NCBI GenBank assembly: GCA_009741485.1
Contig: CM019228.1
Coordinates: 14,245,678-14,309,677, forward strand
Direction: 5' to 3'
Source of the DNA: Malurus cyaneus samueli
Lineage: Eukaryota; Chordata; Aves; Passeriformes; Maluridae
Length of the DNA stretch: 64,000 nt
Part shown: piece by piece, positions 10,901-25,900 of the stretch
Numbering within the stretch: the stretch's first letter is position 1
How the letters are laid out: each line of letters begins with the position of its first letter
Translations under genes and position numbers: made by a program
The notes under the pieces: generated by a model
Told to the model about the DNA's origin: nothing
Databases searched by the model: none
The model's input: only the letters and a program-made list of their open reading frames with translations

Positions 10901-13900
10901 GCGAGCTCCGCGCTCGGCCCAGTGATGCTCACTCACCACTTCATCTCCGTAGTCGCCGTTGAGCCGCAGGGAGCTGTTGAGGATCTGGCTCTCCAGGCGG
11001 CTCCTCAGCTCCTGCACCTGCTTCTTGAGCGTCTCCACCTCCTGCTGATGGCCCGTCTCGATCTGCCGCAGGCGCTGCTGGATCACGTCGCTGTACACAG
11101 GCATCCCGTCGTCGTCCAGGTGGCTGCGGGCCGGCTGGTCGGGGCTGCCGGCTGCCGGCTGTTTCCCCAGCTGGCCGAACATCCATTTCTGGTGGAGGTT
11201 CCTCAGGTGGAGCTGAGCAGAGCTGCAGCTGGCAGCGGACACCTGGCGGCTCAGCGAGGCCTTGATGCGCCCGTCCTCGCCATTGACGCAGTGTCCGTTG
11301 GTGGCGGGGAGCTTGGGCGCCGGCAACGCCGCGGGTTTCTCGGCCAGTTTGTTCTCCGGCTCCGGCTCCCCATTACACACCACCTCATCTTTGCGGTCTG
11401 CTAAAGGCAAGGCACAAGGGGAAGGCATCGGGAGGTGTGTGCTGCTGCTACCAGAAGTCCTAAGTCCTCTTGATCCCAGTTTTTGGAGCTCTATCATGCA
11501 CTCCCCCTCGGGCCTGTTCTCCAGAGTTCGGGACAGCTCGTCGGCGCTGTTGGCGAAGGGGTGAGGTCTGTGGCACAGAGCTCTCGGCAGGAGCTCAGGC
11601 TTTGCTTCGCTCTCCGTTAAGGTTTCCGTGGAGCTTTCCATGTTGGACGTCCTTGCCTCGGGCAGGGCTGTCAGGGGGAAGGCGAGGCCGGCCTGGGCTG
11701 TGCTGTACGGGCTCTCCTCTTCACCTTTCCCAGCACCTTCTTCCTCCGTGTTGTCTGGAGCGTCTCTGTTCCCGGAGCCCTCGGGAGGAACAGCCGGCAC
11801 TGCTCTCCCCTGAGGTACCTTCTGCAGAGCGCTGCTGGGGTCGCCGTGCTCGTCCTGTCCTCTGAGCTCCAAAGCACCGTGTGAGGCCAGATGTGGGTTG
11901 GCTGTGGGATTGTTCGTTACAATACCTGCATCCTCCTCGGCCTTTTCCTCACACACATTGTCTGCTCTCTTCTCCTTATCCTTATCCAGGCCAACCTCAT
12001 CCCCTTTCCCTGCAATCTCCAGGCCGGTCCTCAAGTGCTCCTCCAGCCCAACATCATCTTTAGTGGCCTCCTGCAGAATGTTCTCCATCTGTCCCTCTGC
12101 CACCCCTGCTGCCACGGAGAGCTCTGCCCCCAGGGGGGCCCTGCCCTGCCTGCCCAGCCCGTCCCCCTCGAAGGGGTCGTCCCCAGGGGGGCCCAGGCTG
12201 CTGAGCTCCAGGGAGCGGCGGTGCTCCTGCCACTTCTCATTGAGGCTGGGGTCGCTGCTCCGGCGGTTGGTTGTAGGCACGCTGCTGTCACAGGTTGTCG
12301 TCAGATTGTCAAAGGATCTTGTCTTTGGTAACCTGCACAGGGACAAACAATCCCAGCCCCAAGTCAGAGAATGTTTTTATAAACATTGAGCTACCACGGT
12401 TGAAAACCAGCCCCCCAGTTAGGACAGCAACAATCTGCCAACTAATGGACTTGTGGGGAAGTATTATCCAGGAGCACATTCCAACCATCTGTAGTGCAGA
12501 GCTGCTTCAGTAGTTCCTTTGTTTGCCATCAGGAAAATATGTTCAACCAGACTTCAAACATTCCCAGATTAATCCCTTTACCACCGAGCCCAAATGCTTA
12601 CAGGCTGGTCACACCTCCTAATTAACATGTGCTCAGAGTCATTGTACAAAAAAGCAAAAGAAACGGTTATGCAACACTGAAAAAGAAATTCAAGATAACC
12701 AAAGGAAAGCTTATATCCCACAAGGATAGAAGGAATTCTCCATGGCTATGTGACACCCAGAGTTTAACTCTATTTGTCCAGTTTCTCTCTGACACAGTGT
12801 CATCCCTGAACTGTGACAGCTTCCAAACCCAACCCATGGACACGCTGCACTGGGGCAGCTCAGTCCCACACCCAGGAGAAGCCCAGCCCTCCCACCACAG
12901 CCATTCTCCTTTTAAATCCCCCAATATTCTCTGTTGATCTTACTTTACAGGACGGGATTTCTGGGCTCTAGGCTCACCTGCCCAGAGGCTGCTCTTCAGG
13001 GCTAGAGCCTGGCACAGGGTACGGGGCACAGGTGTCATCGGCGGGCGTGGAGGGCGAGGAGCAGGGCAGGTAAACAGCGCTCCAGAGCATCAGGTTCCGC
13101 ACATGGCACACGGGATACAGCACCTGCGAGGGGGACACGGGGGAAGGGTCAGCTGCTGGCTCCCAGCAGCAGGAATTCAGCTGAGAGTGGCACTTCACGG
13201 GGCAGGACTCAGCTGGGACATGTGTAGCCCATACCAAGGGCCAGTGACCGCGTTTCATCAGCCACACTCAGGTCTAGAATGGCTTTTTCTGTCAGAGAGA
13301 GAACAATGCCAGCCTACAGCTCCTCCTCAATGAATTCCTGCAGAGGTCTCTGTGAACCTACACCTTCACAGCTCCTTGAATTCAGTGGTTCACTGTGAAT
13401 GCTGAGGTTACTCTGTGCCAGAGGGAGCTGAACTCATTCCATGAATCCCAATCCATCACAGCCCACCCTGGCTCTAGGAGAGGCACCCAGGGTACATACT
13501 CAGCACACGCAGAGTACTCTGAAGAAGCAGCTTGCTCTTAAAAGGGATTCCTTGACTCTGGAATTGCTGTTTCACTTGTTTCGCTTGCTCTAGCAATCCC
13601 ACTCTTTCCCAAGGAAAAGCAGGCAATGGCAGAGGAACAGTCTGCTCCATCAGACAGGCACTGCCCAGGCTCCCAGGGAATGGTCCCGGCCCCGAGGCTG
13701 CCAGAGCTCCAGGAGCGTTTGGACAGCGCTGCCAGGGATGCACAGGGGGGACTGCTGGGGGATCTGTGCAGGGCCAGGAGCTGGACTGATGATCCCAGTG
13801 GGTCCCTTCCTAAAAGGGAATATTCTGTGATTCTCTGAACACTCAGCTTCCCTGGCACTGAGCAGGGGAAGGGCTGAGTGGTGCCTGCTGCTCTGAAACA

Positions 13901-16900
13901 ACTGTGGCTGTAGGAAAGATGTGGCTGCATCAGAGGCTCCTTTTAAAGTCTGAAGTAAAAACCACAAAAAGATGAACCCAAGGCAGGAAATAACCCCAAC
14001 TCCCACATGCAGGAGGGGGGTCCTTGTCAGTATTTCCTGAGAACAGGGGCAGGGGCAGCCCAAGGACAGAACTGTCCCCTCAGCACTGTAAGAGCCCTCT
14101 CTATGCTCTTCCTGCCATTTTCAGGGAAATTCAGATGCACCCGTAGCTTCGTCTCCCCTAGGCTGTGTGTGCTCTGCCTTGCATTCTCCTCATGCCTGCC
14201 AGGTGGGAAGGCTCCAAGGGCTCATTGCAGTGGCCAGCCCAGAGCCAGGGCACACACAGCCAAGGAGGGCTCAGGGGAGTAGAAAATTCATCTTTTTACA
14301 ACCGCTGTGGGCATAAAATTCCTTCCTACTTAGCCAGGGTTTAATTTTTCTCTCAAAAACAACTGAAAACTACATCTGTCATATGCAAACCCACAGTCCT
14401 TACAGTTTGGTTTATGACATCTGATACTTGCATAAATAAAAAGGGTTTAAATATTTATACAAGTCCTTGCAGCGCTAACCATGATGTCATTTGGTGTTGG
14501 CTCTCTGGCCCGTGCTCTGCACCCCTCAATGCAAGGTGACCCTGTATCAAACCCATAACTGAGCTCCTTCCCAGAGCCTTCAGTGAGCCCCTATCATGGA
14601 AGAGCCAAACTGAAAACCTGCAGGTATCAAGAAAAACAAAAGGTACACTAAATAATCTGAGCCACTATTTCTGTTCAGATTTAAGATTAATTCAGACACA
14701 GTGTCTAGGTTTGCAGGCAATTTTGTGTCACTTCTCTGACACAGCTTAGTTCTCTAGAGAGGTCTATTTATCAAACACTGAAATGTTTTCTGTTACAAAA
14801 AATACAATACTTAGTTACAGAAAGCGCATTTCCAGCATGGAGAAATTTCTGAGGTGGCATTTGACATTCCTCAAATATCACCAAAATTAACTTAAGACTT
14901 CAAACCTTAGCCTAAGCTGGGTGTTGGAAGGTGAATGTCAGGGAGAGTTGAACTGCGCTGGAATCACCTCTGTTCAGAGAACCCGAGAAGGGTTTGGGCT
15001 GGAAGGGACCTTAAAACCCATCTAATTCACCTCCTGCCATGGGCAGGGACACCTCTCACTATCACAGATTGCTCCAAGCCCCGCCCAGCCTGGCCCTAGA
15101 CCAGGGATGGGACAGCCACCCCACCTCAGCTGTGGTTGAAGCCCAGGTCATCGTGTCCCACTGCTGGGTTTTTTCTCAGGGGTCACCCCCCTCTGGGGAT
15201 GCTGTTTGGGGGAGCCCCTGGGGCTCTTCCACAGGAGTGGGTTGGGATACATACAGATTCCGACTGGGAGGAGTAGAGCAGGTTTTTGAAGGCTTTGTTT
15301 GCTGCCCGCAGCAAAGACCAGACAGAGCAGGTCCGTTCCTGAGTGTGTTTCTCTCCTCTCTCTTTCGCATTGTTGCACAGGAATGTTCCAAAGAGGCAGG
15401 AGTAGGTGTGCTGCACCAACTTCACCTGCAGAGCCACACACACACACGTGTCAGCCCGCCCAGGGGATCAGCCTCACCCTCCCCTGGCAGGGCCAACCCC
15501 CTCCCCAGAGCTGCCACACCAATCCAGGGCATTTTTCACATACTTCCCTACAAACCAATTGCAAAGGAATGCAAGGGGAGCGGAATTTAAAAAACCATAA
15601 CTGAAGAAACTCAGGAAAAATGTAACATAGAAAGACAAAATATTTGTTCATAATCAAGTCATGTTGATACAAACTCATTGCCCTGCAGGCCAGGCAAAGC
15701 AGAATCATGATTCCTCTGCTGCAGAACGTTCGTGCAACACAGAAATGCTCATCATTAATCACGCCATGCTGTGGACCCAGCCTAACAAATGCCAGCATAA
15801 CTTTAGAAATATCAATGACTTCCTTGGGATGATTTGGATGCTCAAATGAAGACAAGTAGTTCAATTCTGTAACAAATTAGGGGTTCACTCTATAAAGGCC
15901 AGCACAGCACGGGTATGTTCTCTCCCAGGCTATGGAGATTAGTGGTGTGCTGTGAAGCCAGTTACTACCTGTTGTATCTCATTTCACAACTGAGCTACCT
16001 GGGGACTGTACAAGGACTCAGTTACATGGCTGAGCTGGCAAGTGGTAATTCCAGTCAGCCACAATCACAGGAATGTGCCTGAAATCTCTCAGTGGATCAG
16101 GCACTTCATAAAAACTTTTATTCTTCAGATTACTGGTCCTGCAGTCCATGACTGCCACTTCCCCAGACACCTGAGAATTGAATTGGACCATCCTGGGTGA
16201 ATTCCTAATAGGAATGCTGTCTGCTTCCAAAGAAGGTAAGCACAGTTCCTACATATTTTCAGCAAAGAAACTGAAAAAAAATGAATGGAGCAGGTTGTTT
16301 TTCGAGGAGTATTCAAGTCAAAAAAAGATCAAAGCAGGAGAGAGTTTGTATTGCCAGTAAAGAGGATTTTTTTTTCACGCTGTGTGGATATTTTACACCT
16401 CTTAGGTGAGACTACTGAATTAATAAAATTTATTCCTTTAAATTCTAAGGGTCCTGCTCTTGTTTTAAGAGTGAAGATGGAGCATACAAGTGCTTTTGTC
16501 TGTTGTATCTGGGCAGCTTTCCCATTCCCCTTATCAGCATACACAGAATATATTCATATATAGATGTAAAATAATGGATTGGTTTGTGCTGGAAGTGACC
16601 TTAAAGCCCATCTCATTCCACATTCCACCCTTTGCCATGGGCAGGGACACCATCCACTATCCCAAGTTGTATCCAACCTGGCCTTGGACACCTCCAGAAT
16701 GTCACAGAAAGGTGAGAAAAATCCACCCCTGGGCTCTCCAGCAGTGTTTAGCAGCAGTTTGTAAACTAGCAATCTCTCAACTCACAAGGAATGCTTCATT
16801 AAACTCGAAGGAGCAGGGGAACTGCCTCTGGAGCTGATGGACACAGTCCAGCCACTGCAGAAACACCGGGCAGCGCTCGTTGAGGTCGTCCGAATTCTCC

Positions 16901-19900
16901 CCGTGGCCACAGCGATCTGCAAACTTGTGGCCAAAATCCAGCCACTCTGTCTCCACTAGCACCTGGAAACCCTGCAGGAAGGAAAGGACACATGAAGGAT
17001 TCCTGGTTTTCTTTGGATCAGTTTTCTGAGATGGTCTGAGATGTGTGGGATTTGCTCTGTTCCCTCTCCTATTTCCCCTCAGCACTGGGCTCATTACTTC
17101 TCCTTACTGCTCTCCTGAACGCCTCTGTGCTCTGCAATGAAATTAGGACAGATAACGATTCCCAAACTGCATGAACAGGAAAGGGAATAAGGCAGGTTAA
17201 ATCCTCAGTGACTGGCAGGGAGGATCCTGATACGAGCCCTATCTCATTCAGGGACAGACAAGCTGGAACTTCATTTTGCCAAAGCTTCTGGATCATGGTA
17301 TCCAGTATTTGGACATATTATTTGAAAACTTTTCTTGAAAATGATGGTCAGATCCATGTGTCAGGAAAGAAAATCACCCATCCACAACAGGACATCCAAG
17401 TTCAGGGAGAGCAGGTGCTTGTCAGTGTGTACACCAGTCACAAGGTTGATTAAAGGCTCACTTGAGTGATTTTTCATGAAAAGGGCAAAGAACATTCCCA
17501 AACAGTGCCTGGGTGAGCAGCTGAATGTCACACCTTGTCTCACAGAACCTGCAATCCATCACAGGGCAGGAAGGTTTTGGTTCTTAGTGGAAAGAAAAAT
17601 TGTAGAGAATGTTTATCGAGGCAAAAGCTGTGATTAGTGCCAAAATAATGGCTGTGATTAGAGCCCAAATAATGGTTGGCAGCTGAGAAGCTTTCAATCT
17701 GACAGTACTGAAGAGGCATTTTCCTCAATGTTTCTGATGCTGGTACAGACAGCTACAGTTTATGGTCTGCTCTGGCTGACAGGGAAGGCACAGGGTGTGC
17801 ACAGCACAACTCTGCTCTCCCAGCAGGAAGCACAGCACCCTTTGCAGGACCAGGAGCAGATCCTGTGCCCAGGCCAGAGCAGCACGTTTTGCCTGATGGA
17901 TGCCAACTTCTAGAACCCATATGGAAAAAAAGCCAGGAAGTTTTCACACTCCCATCCAAAAGGCTTTGCTGCAATTCCAGCTTCTGGTCCTTGTGTGTAT
18001 TAGGCTCTAAGCAGCAGTTCACAGCAGTGCTCAGACAGGGCTCTGTTCTGGACAACAAAAGCATCGTGCCTGTGGGCTGGCAGATGGAACCCAGCCAGCA
18101 CACATCCCACAGTGCCAAGAAGGGATGGAAGGAGGAAAAGCAGGAACAATGTAACTGACAGAGGGCAACGAAAATGGGAAACTGGAAAACCATGCAGGTG
18201 GGAAATCCAGCAAAGAGGAAGGTTCAGTGTCAATGCTTGGCTGAGAATTGAGCACAAGCTGCAATTGCAGCACTTTGTACTCCACATTCCTAAACTAAAT
18301 ATGGGAAAACACAGACCATGACTGTACAGTTACAGCAGAGGGAATGTGATTTACTCCTGAGTTGCAGAGGTACCTACACCTGTGTAAGTCTACAGGCGGA
18401 AAACTCCTGCCAGCTTCAGTGCCTTTGCAATGGAGAAACCTGAAATAATTCACAGATCAGACTCCCTCCAAAGAGCCCAACCCCTGGCAGCTGCTTTACC
18501 CACCTCTGTGGTCCTGTAGTAGGGGTCCAGCAGGAGTTTGGCCAGGGCCACAATCTGGGGAGTGCGGTCCCAGCCGTCAGAGCAGTGAACCAGCACCGGC
18601 CGCTGGTCCCGATCCACAGCGTGCACCACGAGCAGCGCGGATTTCAGGAGCACTGACAGGTGCTGCAGCCACTTGGTGCTCTCCAGAGCTGACAGCCAAC
18701 TAGAGGGAAACAAGGGAGGACAGTTTTTGCTCTTTTAAAATGCTTTCAGGTTCGGATGTCTGAGTTTATCACGGCGAAACTCCTGGTTTAATAAGCTGTG
18801 AGTGTCACTCTGGAGTATTTTTCATTTGTGTCTTGTTAACGCCTTCCCAGAGATGAAAGGAGCAAAGCCACAGAGCCAGCCCAAGCAACTGCCAGACTCT
18901 GGGATGCGGTGAAGGTTTGGATCAACTCTGAAACCAGGGAAGGCTTTAGCAGCAAATTCCCAGCAGGGAAGTGGGAGGGAAAAGAGGGCTGGGGTAACTA
19001 CAGCGAGGATCCAATCTCAGAAACCCCCAAGATGAGGGGCCATTACAGGGTAGTTACCCCACAGCCTATGAAATATTATGAAATGACACCATAAATGAGT
19101 GAAATACATGGAACACCACCAGAATTTTCCAAAGGAGAGCCATTGGTGAGGATTAAAGAGCTGGGAATAGCAGGTCAGCCTAAGTGTGAGTGCTCAGAAG
19201 CCCACCAGAAGAAAGAACATTGTAGTATAAATGTTCAAGGTTACATTGTAATTTCAAAACTAATTTTCTCGGTTCACTTCAATCAGGATAAACCAATGAC
19301 TTCCACAAAAATGGAAAAACATAGCTTAACGTTATTACCAAGGGAAAATCCACTGAATTTCAATTTACAAATCATCAGCAGAAGAGCATGGCTGCAGAAT
19401 GTGGAACCACAGGCCCAAACCCTCAAACTTCCACTTACTTTCCTGGATCTGGCATTTGTGTGCAGAGCAGACGCAGCGACTGGAAGCTCTTCCGGATGGA
19501 ATGGATGTTTGCCATCCCCATGAACACCACTTCACAGTTTGGGTAATACTCTGCAGGGAGACAGCAAGACAGAGGGAACAAACTAACAACTACCTTTCTA
19601 AAAGAAGCTTTTTTTTTGTAAAAACAACCCTCTGTTGCTGTGGACAGATGAAATAATGTGTTTACGAAGATTCTGTCAGTCCCTGGAGCTCACTGGGTAT
19701 TCCAGACATGACTCCACAGCCCAGCAAAACAGGAAGCATTGAGCAAAGTCCCGCTGTATTTATTTGCAGTGTTTCACTCCAGGTTACAAAAAGCAGAGTG
19801 CAAACCTATGGGGAACAGGGATATTCCTGTGCTCCAGGTCCCAGGATGTTTGTAAAAAGACTGAGAAGGATCAAAAGATGCAAAGCATAAATAATATTTA

Positions 19901-22900
19901 ACCAGTAATTTCTGATGCAAGTTATAGATTCCTTTTCTAAGCACTCAAAAGGGCTGAAAGTTACTTCATCCACTGCTTTCTTCTGAGGGGAGTTGTATGA
20001 GGAAGCACCACATGTGACAAATACTGGGAGCGCAGCAAAACAGAAGATATGTGGAATTACTCTGGATGTGCTCAAGCAATACTGGACAGACAGGGCCAGT
20101 GCTCAGGGGGCACCTGAAGAGGGCCAGAAAATACGAGTTCAGTGGTTTTTCCTATTTGTAGTTTTCCTTCTGCTGTGATGCTTCTGTCTGCACAAGAAGG
20201 ATGATACAAGAACTAACATGACCATTTCTACAGGAGAAAAATAATCAGGATTCAGAATCTGGGACACTGAGTGCACCAGAAAATTCAGGAGTCTCTGATG
20301 TTTTGTATGACTTGATTTCCCAACTCTTTAGTAGCCCAACAAATGCTGGGCCAAGCACAAAGTGGGACTGTGTAACTCCAGGAGCAGCCACGGACAGTAT
20401 CAGACAATTTCAGCTTTTTTTTTGTCTTTTTACTGAATTGTATTTAAAATAAAGCCCAGCATAAATATGCTATTTTTATACAGAGAATGAAGTAACCTGG
20501 CAATACTTGCAGAAAACTTAGCAGCAAAAAGCAATATAGGTTTTATTGAAGGTGACATGCTGCTTGAAAACCTTCTCCACAGAAATAAAGAACCAATATA
20601 CAGGAAGAAAATCAAACTTCCTATATACTCTGCTTTTCTGGTTTGAGACTGTACTCTCTGATGAAGAATTATTTAGCAGTATTGAGGTGTTAAATAGAAA
20701 CTTCGTATTTTCTTACTGGTGGCCACAAATCGAAATGCAGCCATTGCAGCAAAGACCAAAACAAAAATAAATGGTCAAAAGAGCTTTCGTTATCTTATCT
20801 CCAGTTTTTGTGTCTGGGATTTTTTTTCCAGCCTCTCCACCCACGGAATTTTAACAGGCTGCATTCATACCCAACAGTGACCATAAATAATATCGTGTTT
20901 ATAAAACCACCAATTCACAAGTGCCAAAGAACACAGAAAGTGGTGTTGCAACTGTATTACACATGCAAGGTGAGGAAGGATTGCAGTTGCTATGATATAA
21001 ATACGAAAAAATGTTTTAGCTTTAGGAAAACTGCTGAGAAGTTGCACTTTGCACAACCATTGTAGAATCTTTTCTTCTCTGCAGTGAGTGGGTTTTACAA
21101 GTTCAGGGTTTTTTAGACATGAGCACACTGGACACCTTTGTCTCTCTAGTTGATACATCTGACTAAGCAAGGGAAAGCTCTTCAGCAGATTCCACAGGGT
21201 TCAGCATTTACTGAGCACTGTTGCCAGCTGGGTTAATGGCCTGAGAACAGAGTAATTAACAGCGAAACCTGCCCTTTGAAGGGCTGGGTGAGGGCTGCTG
21301 CGATCCAGAACGTTCAGACCCATGAGCAGTGTACAGCCAGTACTGAAGGGTGTCAGGGTAATTCCATCTGAACAAATCCCTTTGACTGATTCAGTGTAAA
21401 ACCAAGGAGGAATTGTGCTCACCTGGGCACTCACAGCCACCCCCTTTGGCTCTGTTGGCCACGGCTGCTGCGTAGGATCGCGCGTCCAGGATCAAAAGCT
21501 TCTGCGGCTGGATTGCCAAACTCTCTGCTCCTGAGGCATTGGAGATGGAGGAGTCTGGGGAGGAGGAAACAAGTAAGGGGCTGAAAGGATCCTTCTGACA
21601 TCAGTTACAACATGATTCCCTCAGTCCCACAATGCATTGGAGAAGGGGGACTAAAGACAACACATTCAATCTGTTACAGCACAGGAGATTAAACTTTGAC
21701 ATAAAGCCCTGCCCTCTACAGAAAAGCAACATGCAGCCTTACCAAATTCCACATCAGAGAGGTCCCCTCCATTGGAGAAATCTCTGGAACAATTCCCATT
21801 CATTAACTTGTTACTGTTGGACCTGGAGTCTGAGGCACAGGCTTTGGCTACGGACTGGACCAGGTGCTCGTCGTCGGCGTTCCTCCAGCCCCACCAGCTC
21901 ACCTCGGGCTGGCCACAGCGTGAGATCACTGCCCCATTGCTCTGGTGCCTGCAAAAACAGCGAGTACAGAGTAACAACCACAATAAAGAGCACAGAGGGC
22001 ACAAAATATTCCACGGTGTGTTCCAGTAGCTTCATTCCCATTGGGGAGCATAGCTCAGCTGTTATCCCCACCTGGGATTCAGTGGCAGTTTCCTTTCAGA
22101 GTGATGGCTGTGACCACAGTCACTGACAGGGGAAAGTGAAAGCAAGGTCAGGAAGAGAAAACAAAGATCTTCTTGCTCAATATTGGGGCCTGTTGGCCAG
22201 TGAAAGCTGGGGAGTGTTTTGGAACAGCAGGTGTGGTGCAACAGAGGAATGCAAAACCTACTGGGATGGGGGATAACTGAGCAACACCCTAACCTGGACA
22301 TGCTTTGTGCCTCCTGGGAGGTGACATTCAAAAAAATCCTATTTCTTTATATGTCTGAAGATTCAGTAGTTATTTCCTTAAATCTGACCTGGCTTCTTGA
22401 TTTACACATAAAGAACAGATCTGGAATAATTAAAACTTATTGAACCATGGCAAACATGCTCTGAAAAAGAATTCAAGACTCCCCTAAAATCTGTTATAAA
22501 AAAAGGACTGAAATGAATCATCACAGTAATTCCACTGACTGCCTTTGTGCAGGCACATCCCACTGCTTCCACCAGCTCTGTGACTCCCCAGTCACCCAAA
22601 TGTTTGCAGCTGGCAGGAACAACCTCCTCCCTGACCCTCCCCAGCAGTCGCTGAATTCAGGGAGCTCGGCCCTGGGGGAAGGAGGCCCAGCTGTGGGTAC
22701 AGAGAGCTGCAGTTGGAGCAACCAGAGCAGCACAGACACAATTTCTGGGCCACCTCAAAATGTTTAATCCCTGTCTCATGTCCCAGCTCAAATATCCCAG
22801 CAGTCATCTACCCACTGCTCTTCCCTATTTATATCAAAGAATCACGGAATGGATTGGGATGGGGGTGTCTTAAAGCCCAGCCAGTGCCACCCTTGTCATG

Positions 22901-25900
22901 GGCAGGGACACCTCCCACTGTCCCAGGCTGCTCCCAGCCCCAATGTCCAGCCTGGCCTTGGACACTGCCAGGGATCCAGGGACAACCACAGCTTCTCTGG
23001 GCACCCTGTGCCAGGGCCTCCCCACCCTCCCAGGGAACAACTTCCCAATATCCCATTCGTCCCTTGTCCCCAGTCCCTCTCCAGCTCTCCTGGAGCCCCT
23101 TTAGGCCCCAAAAGGGGCTCTGAGATCTCCCTGGAGCCTTCTCTTCTCCAGGTGAATATCCCCCTCCCCTGCTGCCCACACTGTCGGACGAGCCCAGCAC
23201 ATACGTGCACTTCTGGAAATTCTGCTCTTCAAGCAGAGGTGTCCCTGGGTGATGCTGTTCTCACCAGGAGTCCCACCTGAACCCTGGATTTCCAAAGCAT
23301 GCACATGCCAATTACAATTCTTATATGTTATGATGCAGGAAAAGATTTCAGAGCCCTCCTGAAAACAAAGTGCTCACCTCAGCTGCAAGACAAGCAGGAG
23401 TTGTTCAATTCCCTCCAACCAGGGAACCCACAGTGCTGAGGGTCAGCTTAATCTTTAAGCAAATCTCAATAGTCCCAGCCCCAAACAGGAAGCCAGCCCA
23501 CCCAAAGCAGCAAATGTTGACTTTTTTGCTCTGAGCACTCTGATGGATATTTCTGGAGGTGTGACAGGCTGGTTTGTGCTGTGCTGTCAGAGCTGTCACC
23601 CGCGGACGCTGCGCGGCACCTCCTCCGCAGTGTCCCCGCGGGCACCGCGTGGGCGCCGCCGCCTCCTGCTCCTCATCCAACAGCAACACAGGGACACGGC
23701 TCCCTGGTGCAGAGCCTTCAAGTGATCAAACAGGCTGGGATACGGGGTTTGAAGGATTTTTCATAGCTCTTTTGTAATTGTTTCATATAAAATCCCTTCA
23801 GTGAGAGGAAGCACTGACACGCCACGTTAAGCGAGGCGAAGGAAAAGCGATGCGAAGCCACGGCTCTTACACCAGGTGCCAGCCGACTGCAGGCACAGGG
23901 AAATGGATTTCTGCTGGAATTAATAGCCTTCCACAAACAGCTCTACACATAGCAAATTAGTTCAGGAAAAAATACGTGCCAATCACTGAAAGGCCACCTA
24001 GTTCCCTGCTACGCTTGCACAAATAAAAGAAAATAAAACATCATTATACGTGTAAGAAATCTATTTTGAACAGAGCAGCTCATTTATTTTTCCATATGTT
24101 CTCCCAGATTTCATTACTACCTGCTGCAGAATAATTTTCATAGGTTCATAAAGAGTTATATTTTCATCTGTGGGTTCTTGCCTCGCATTATACCATGAAT
24201 AATGAAGAGTCGTTAGGCCAGGAGATGAGCTCCTTGGTGGCAGTGCAGCCCCACCAGTGTCCTGCACAAACCTGCCACGTTCAGAGGGACCAGAAATCAG
24301 CACACCATTCTATTTAGGGGCATGCTGGAGGGCTGAGGAATCTCTCTCATTCCAACTGGTCTGGCCATAGGGATAAAGAACAGTCAGTGTGATGCCGAGG
24401 TCCTTGGGAATAGAGCTGGGGTAAGAGGGCATCACTCAGAGCTCAGGAACAAAACAAAACTATTCAAAAAGCAAAACCTCCACGGCAAATTCCATAGAGA
24501 CAAAGAAGCCTGCAGCCCCCTGCAGAACCCAAGAGTAAATCAGCATTAGGTAACTCTAAAGCCCTTCACAAGCTGCTGGACAGTTGGAGGATGCATGAAC
24601 ACCTCTGCACAGCCCTCATCCTCCCTGTGCTCAAAGTGCCTTGCAGCACAACAGTAAATCCCCCAATCTCTTATAACCACAGAGCAGGGAGGACTAGGAG
24701 GGGTGAATGGCTCCCTGTACCACATTTCTGAACCACCAGCACCTGCACTGGAAAACCCATTGCTGCATGTCAGGATGTAAGTCAGCAGCAGCAACAGGGC
24801 TGTTTGCCATGTGCCACAGGATCCCTGTGCCTCTGTGGGTGCTCACCCTCAGTAGTGCAAGGCTGAAGGATGTTTCCACACAAAGAACTTCCAGGGAGGC
24901 TCTCAGGATGCTGCTCCCATAAGGTAGGAAGCCCTCTCTACTGTCTTCCCAAAAAACCCCTAAGAGCCTTCTCTATAACACTGATTTTCTGAGGCCAGAT
25001 TTATCTACAGAAATTATTGTTCCCAGAGAGGCTGAGACTGTGGCTGCCCCTGGATCCCTGGAAGTTTTCCAGGCTTTGTATGGGGATGGGAGCAACTTGG
25101 GACAGTGGAAGGTGTCCATGCCCATGGCAGGGGGTGGGATGGGATGAACTTTAACAACCCTTCCAACCCAATGTGCATTTCCGTGACTCCATGAAATATG
25201 TGAAATTTGTGAATAGGTTTCAAAAACTGGAAACAGAAAGAAAAACTCCAGGTTCTGGGTGTGAAATTTCTCCAAAAATCTGATCATTGAACAGAAGCAA
25301 CACTCCTGACAGTCAAATCTCCACGGAGCATTCCTGGAGCTTGTCTCTGAATTCAGCCTTGACTGCTCTACAGGGAAAATGAATTTCCTGTTGCCAGTGT
25401 CTGTCTCTGGTCTCTGTCCCAGTGCTCAGTATCTGAGACAAGTGATTGGGCTAATTTAAAAAAATCCTGATTGCTTCTTTTTCCCCTGAAGTAAAGCAAA
25501 AAGAGGTTTAGTACTGTGATCAATAATGAAACTAAATTAAGTCCCAAAATAATTTCAATGGATAAAAAATGTTGAGTAAGTTTTCTCCTCCATGGGCAGG
25601 GACACCTTCTCCTAGACCAGGATGCTCCAAGCCAGAAATTATCCTTCCCTCACTGCTGTGAGTTCTATTAGAGGCCATAGTGATGAACTGGATGTCTTGA
25701 AAAATCTATTACTAAATCTCAAGATAAGGAAAAAAAAACAAAATCAAAAAAGAGAAACACTTTTCTCTTGCTGATTTGAAGCCCAGCAATGAAACCCCAC
25801 GTGTGATTTACCACCCAGAGCCTCGACAGAACTGCAGAAAATTGAACATGGGGACAGAACAATTTCAGTCTCTGTGGTCTTTTGACTTTTCAATTGCTCC

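Larger units (their letters stand above)
13124..15254 (-). other. MTMR3: Intron 13 of the coding region
   Basis: Contains two CR1 fragments in opposite orientation (13650 plus, 14973 minus). The second ends about 125 nt from the donor of exon 13. The rest is unique. Confidence 0.85.
15426..16785 (-). other. MTMR3: Intron 12 of the coding region
   Basis: Has a CR1 fragment near the donor (16571-16700) and a (CA)6 run beside the acceptor. Otherwise it is unique. Confidence 0.85.

Noticed and set aside
10922..12389. Several antisense frames of 100-163 codons
   Set aside because: They are shadows of the 1396-nt MTMR3 exon 15, whose own frame continues the protein with correct splice phases.
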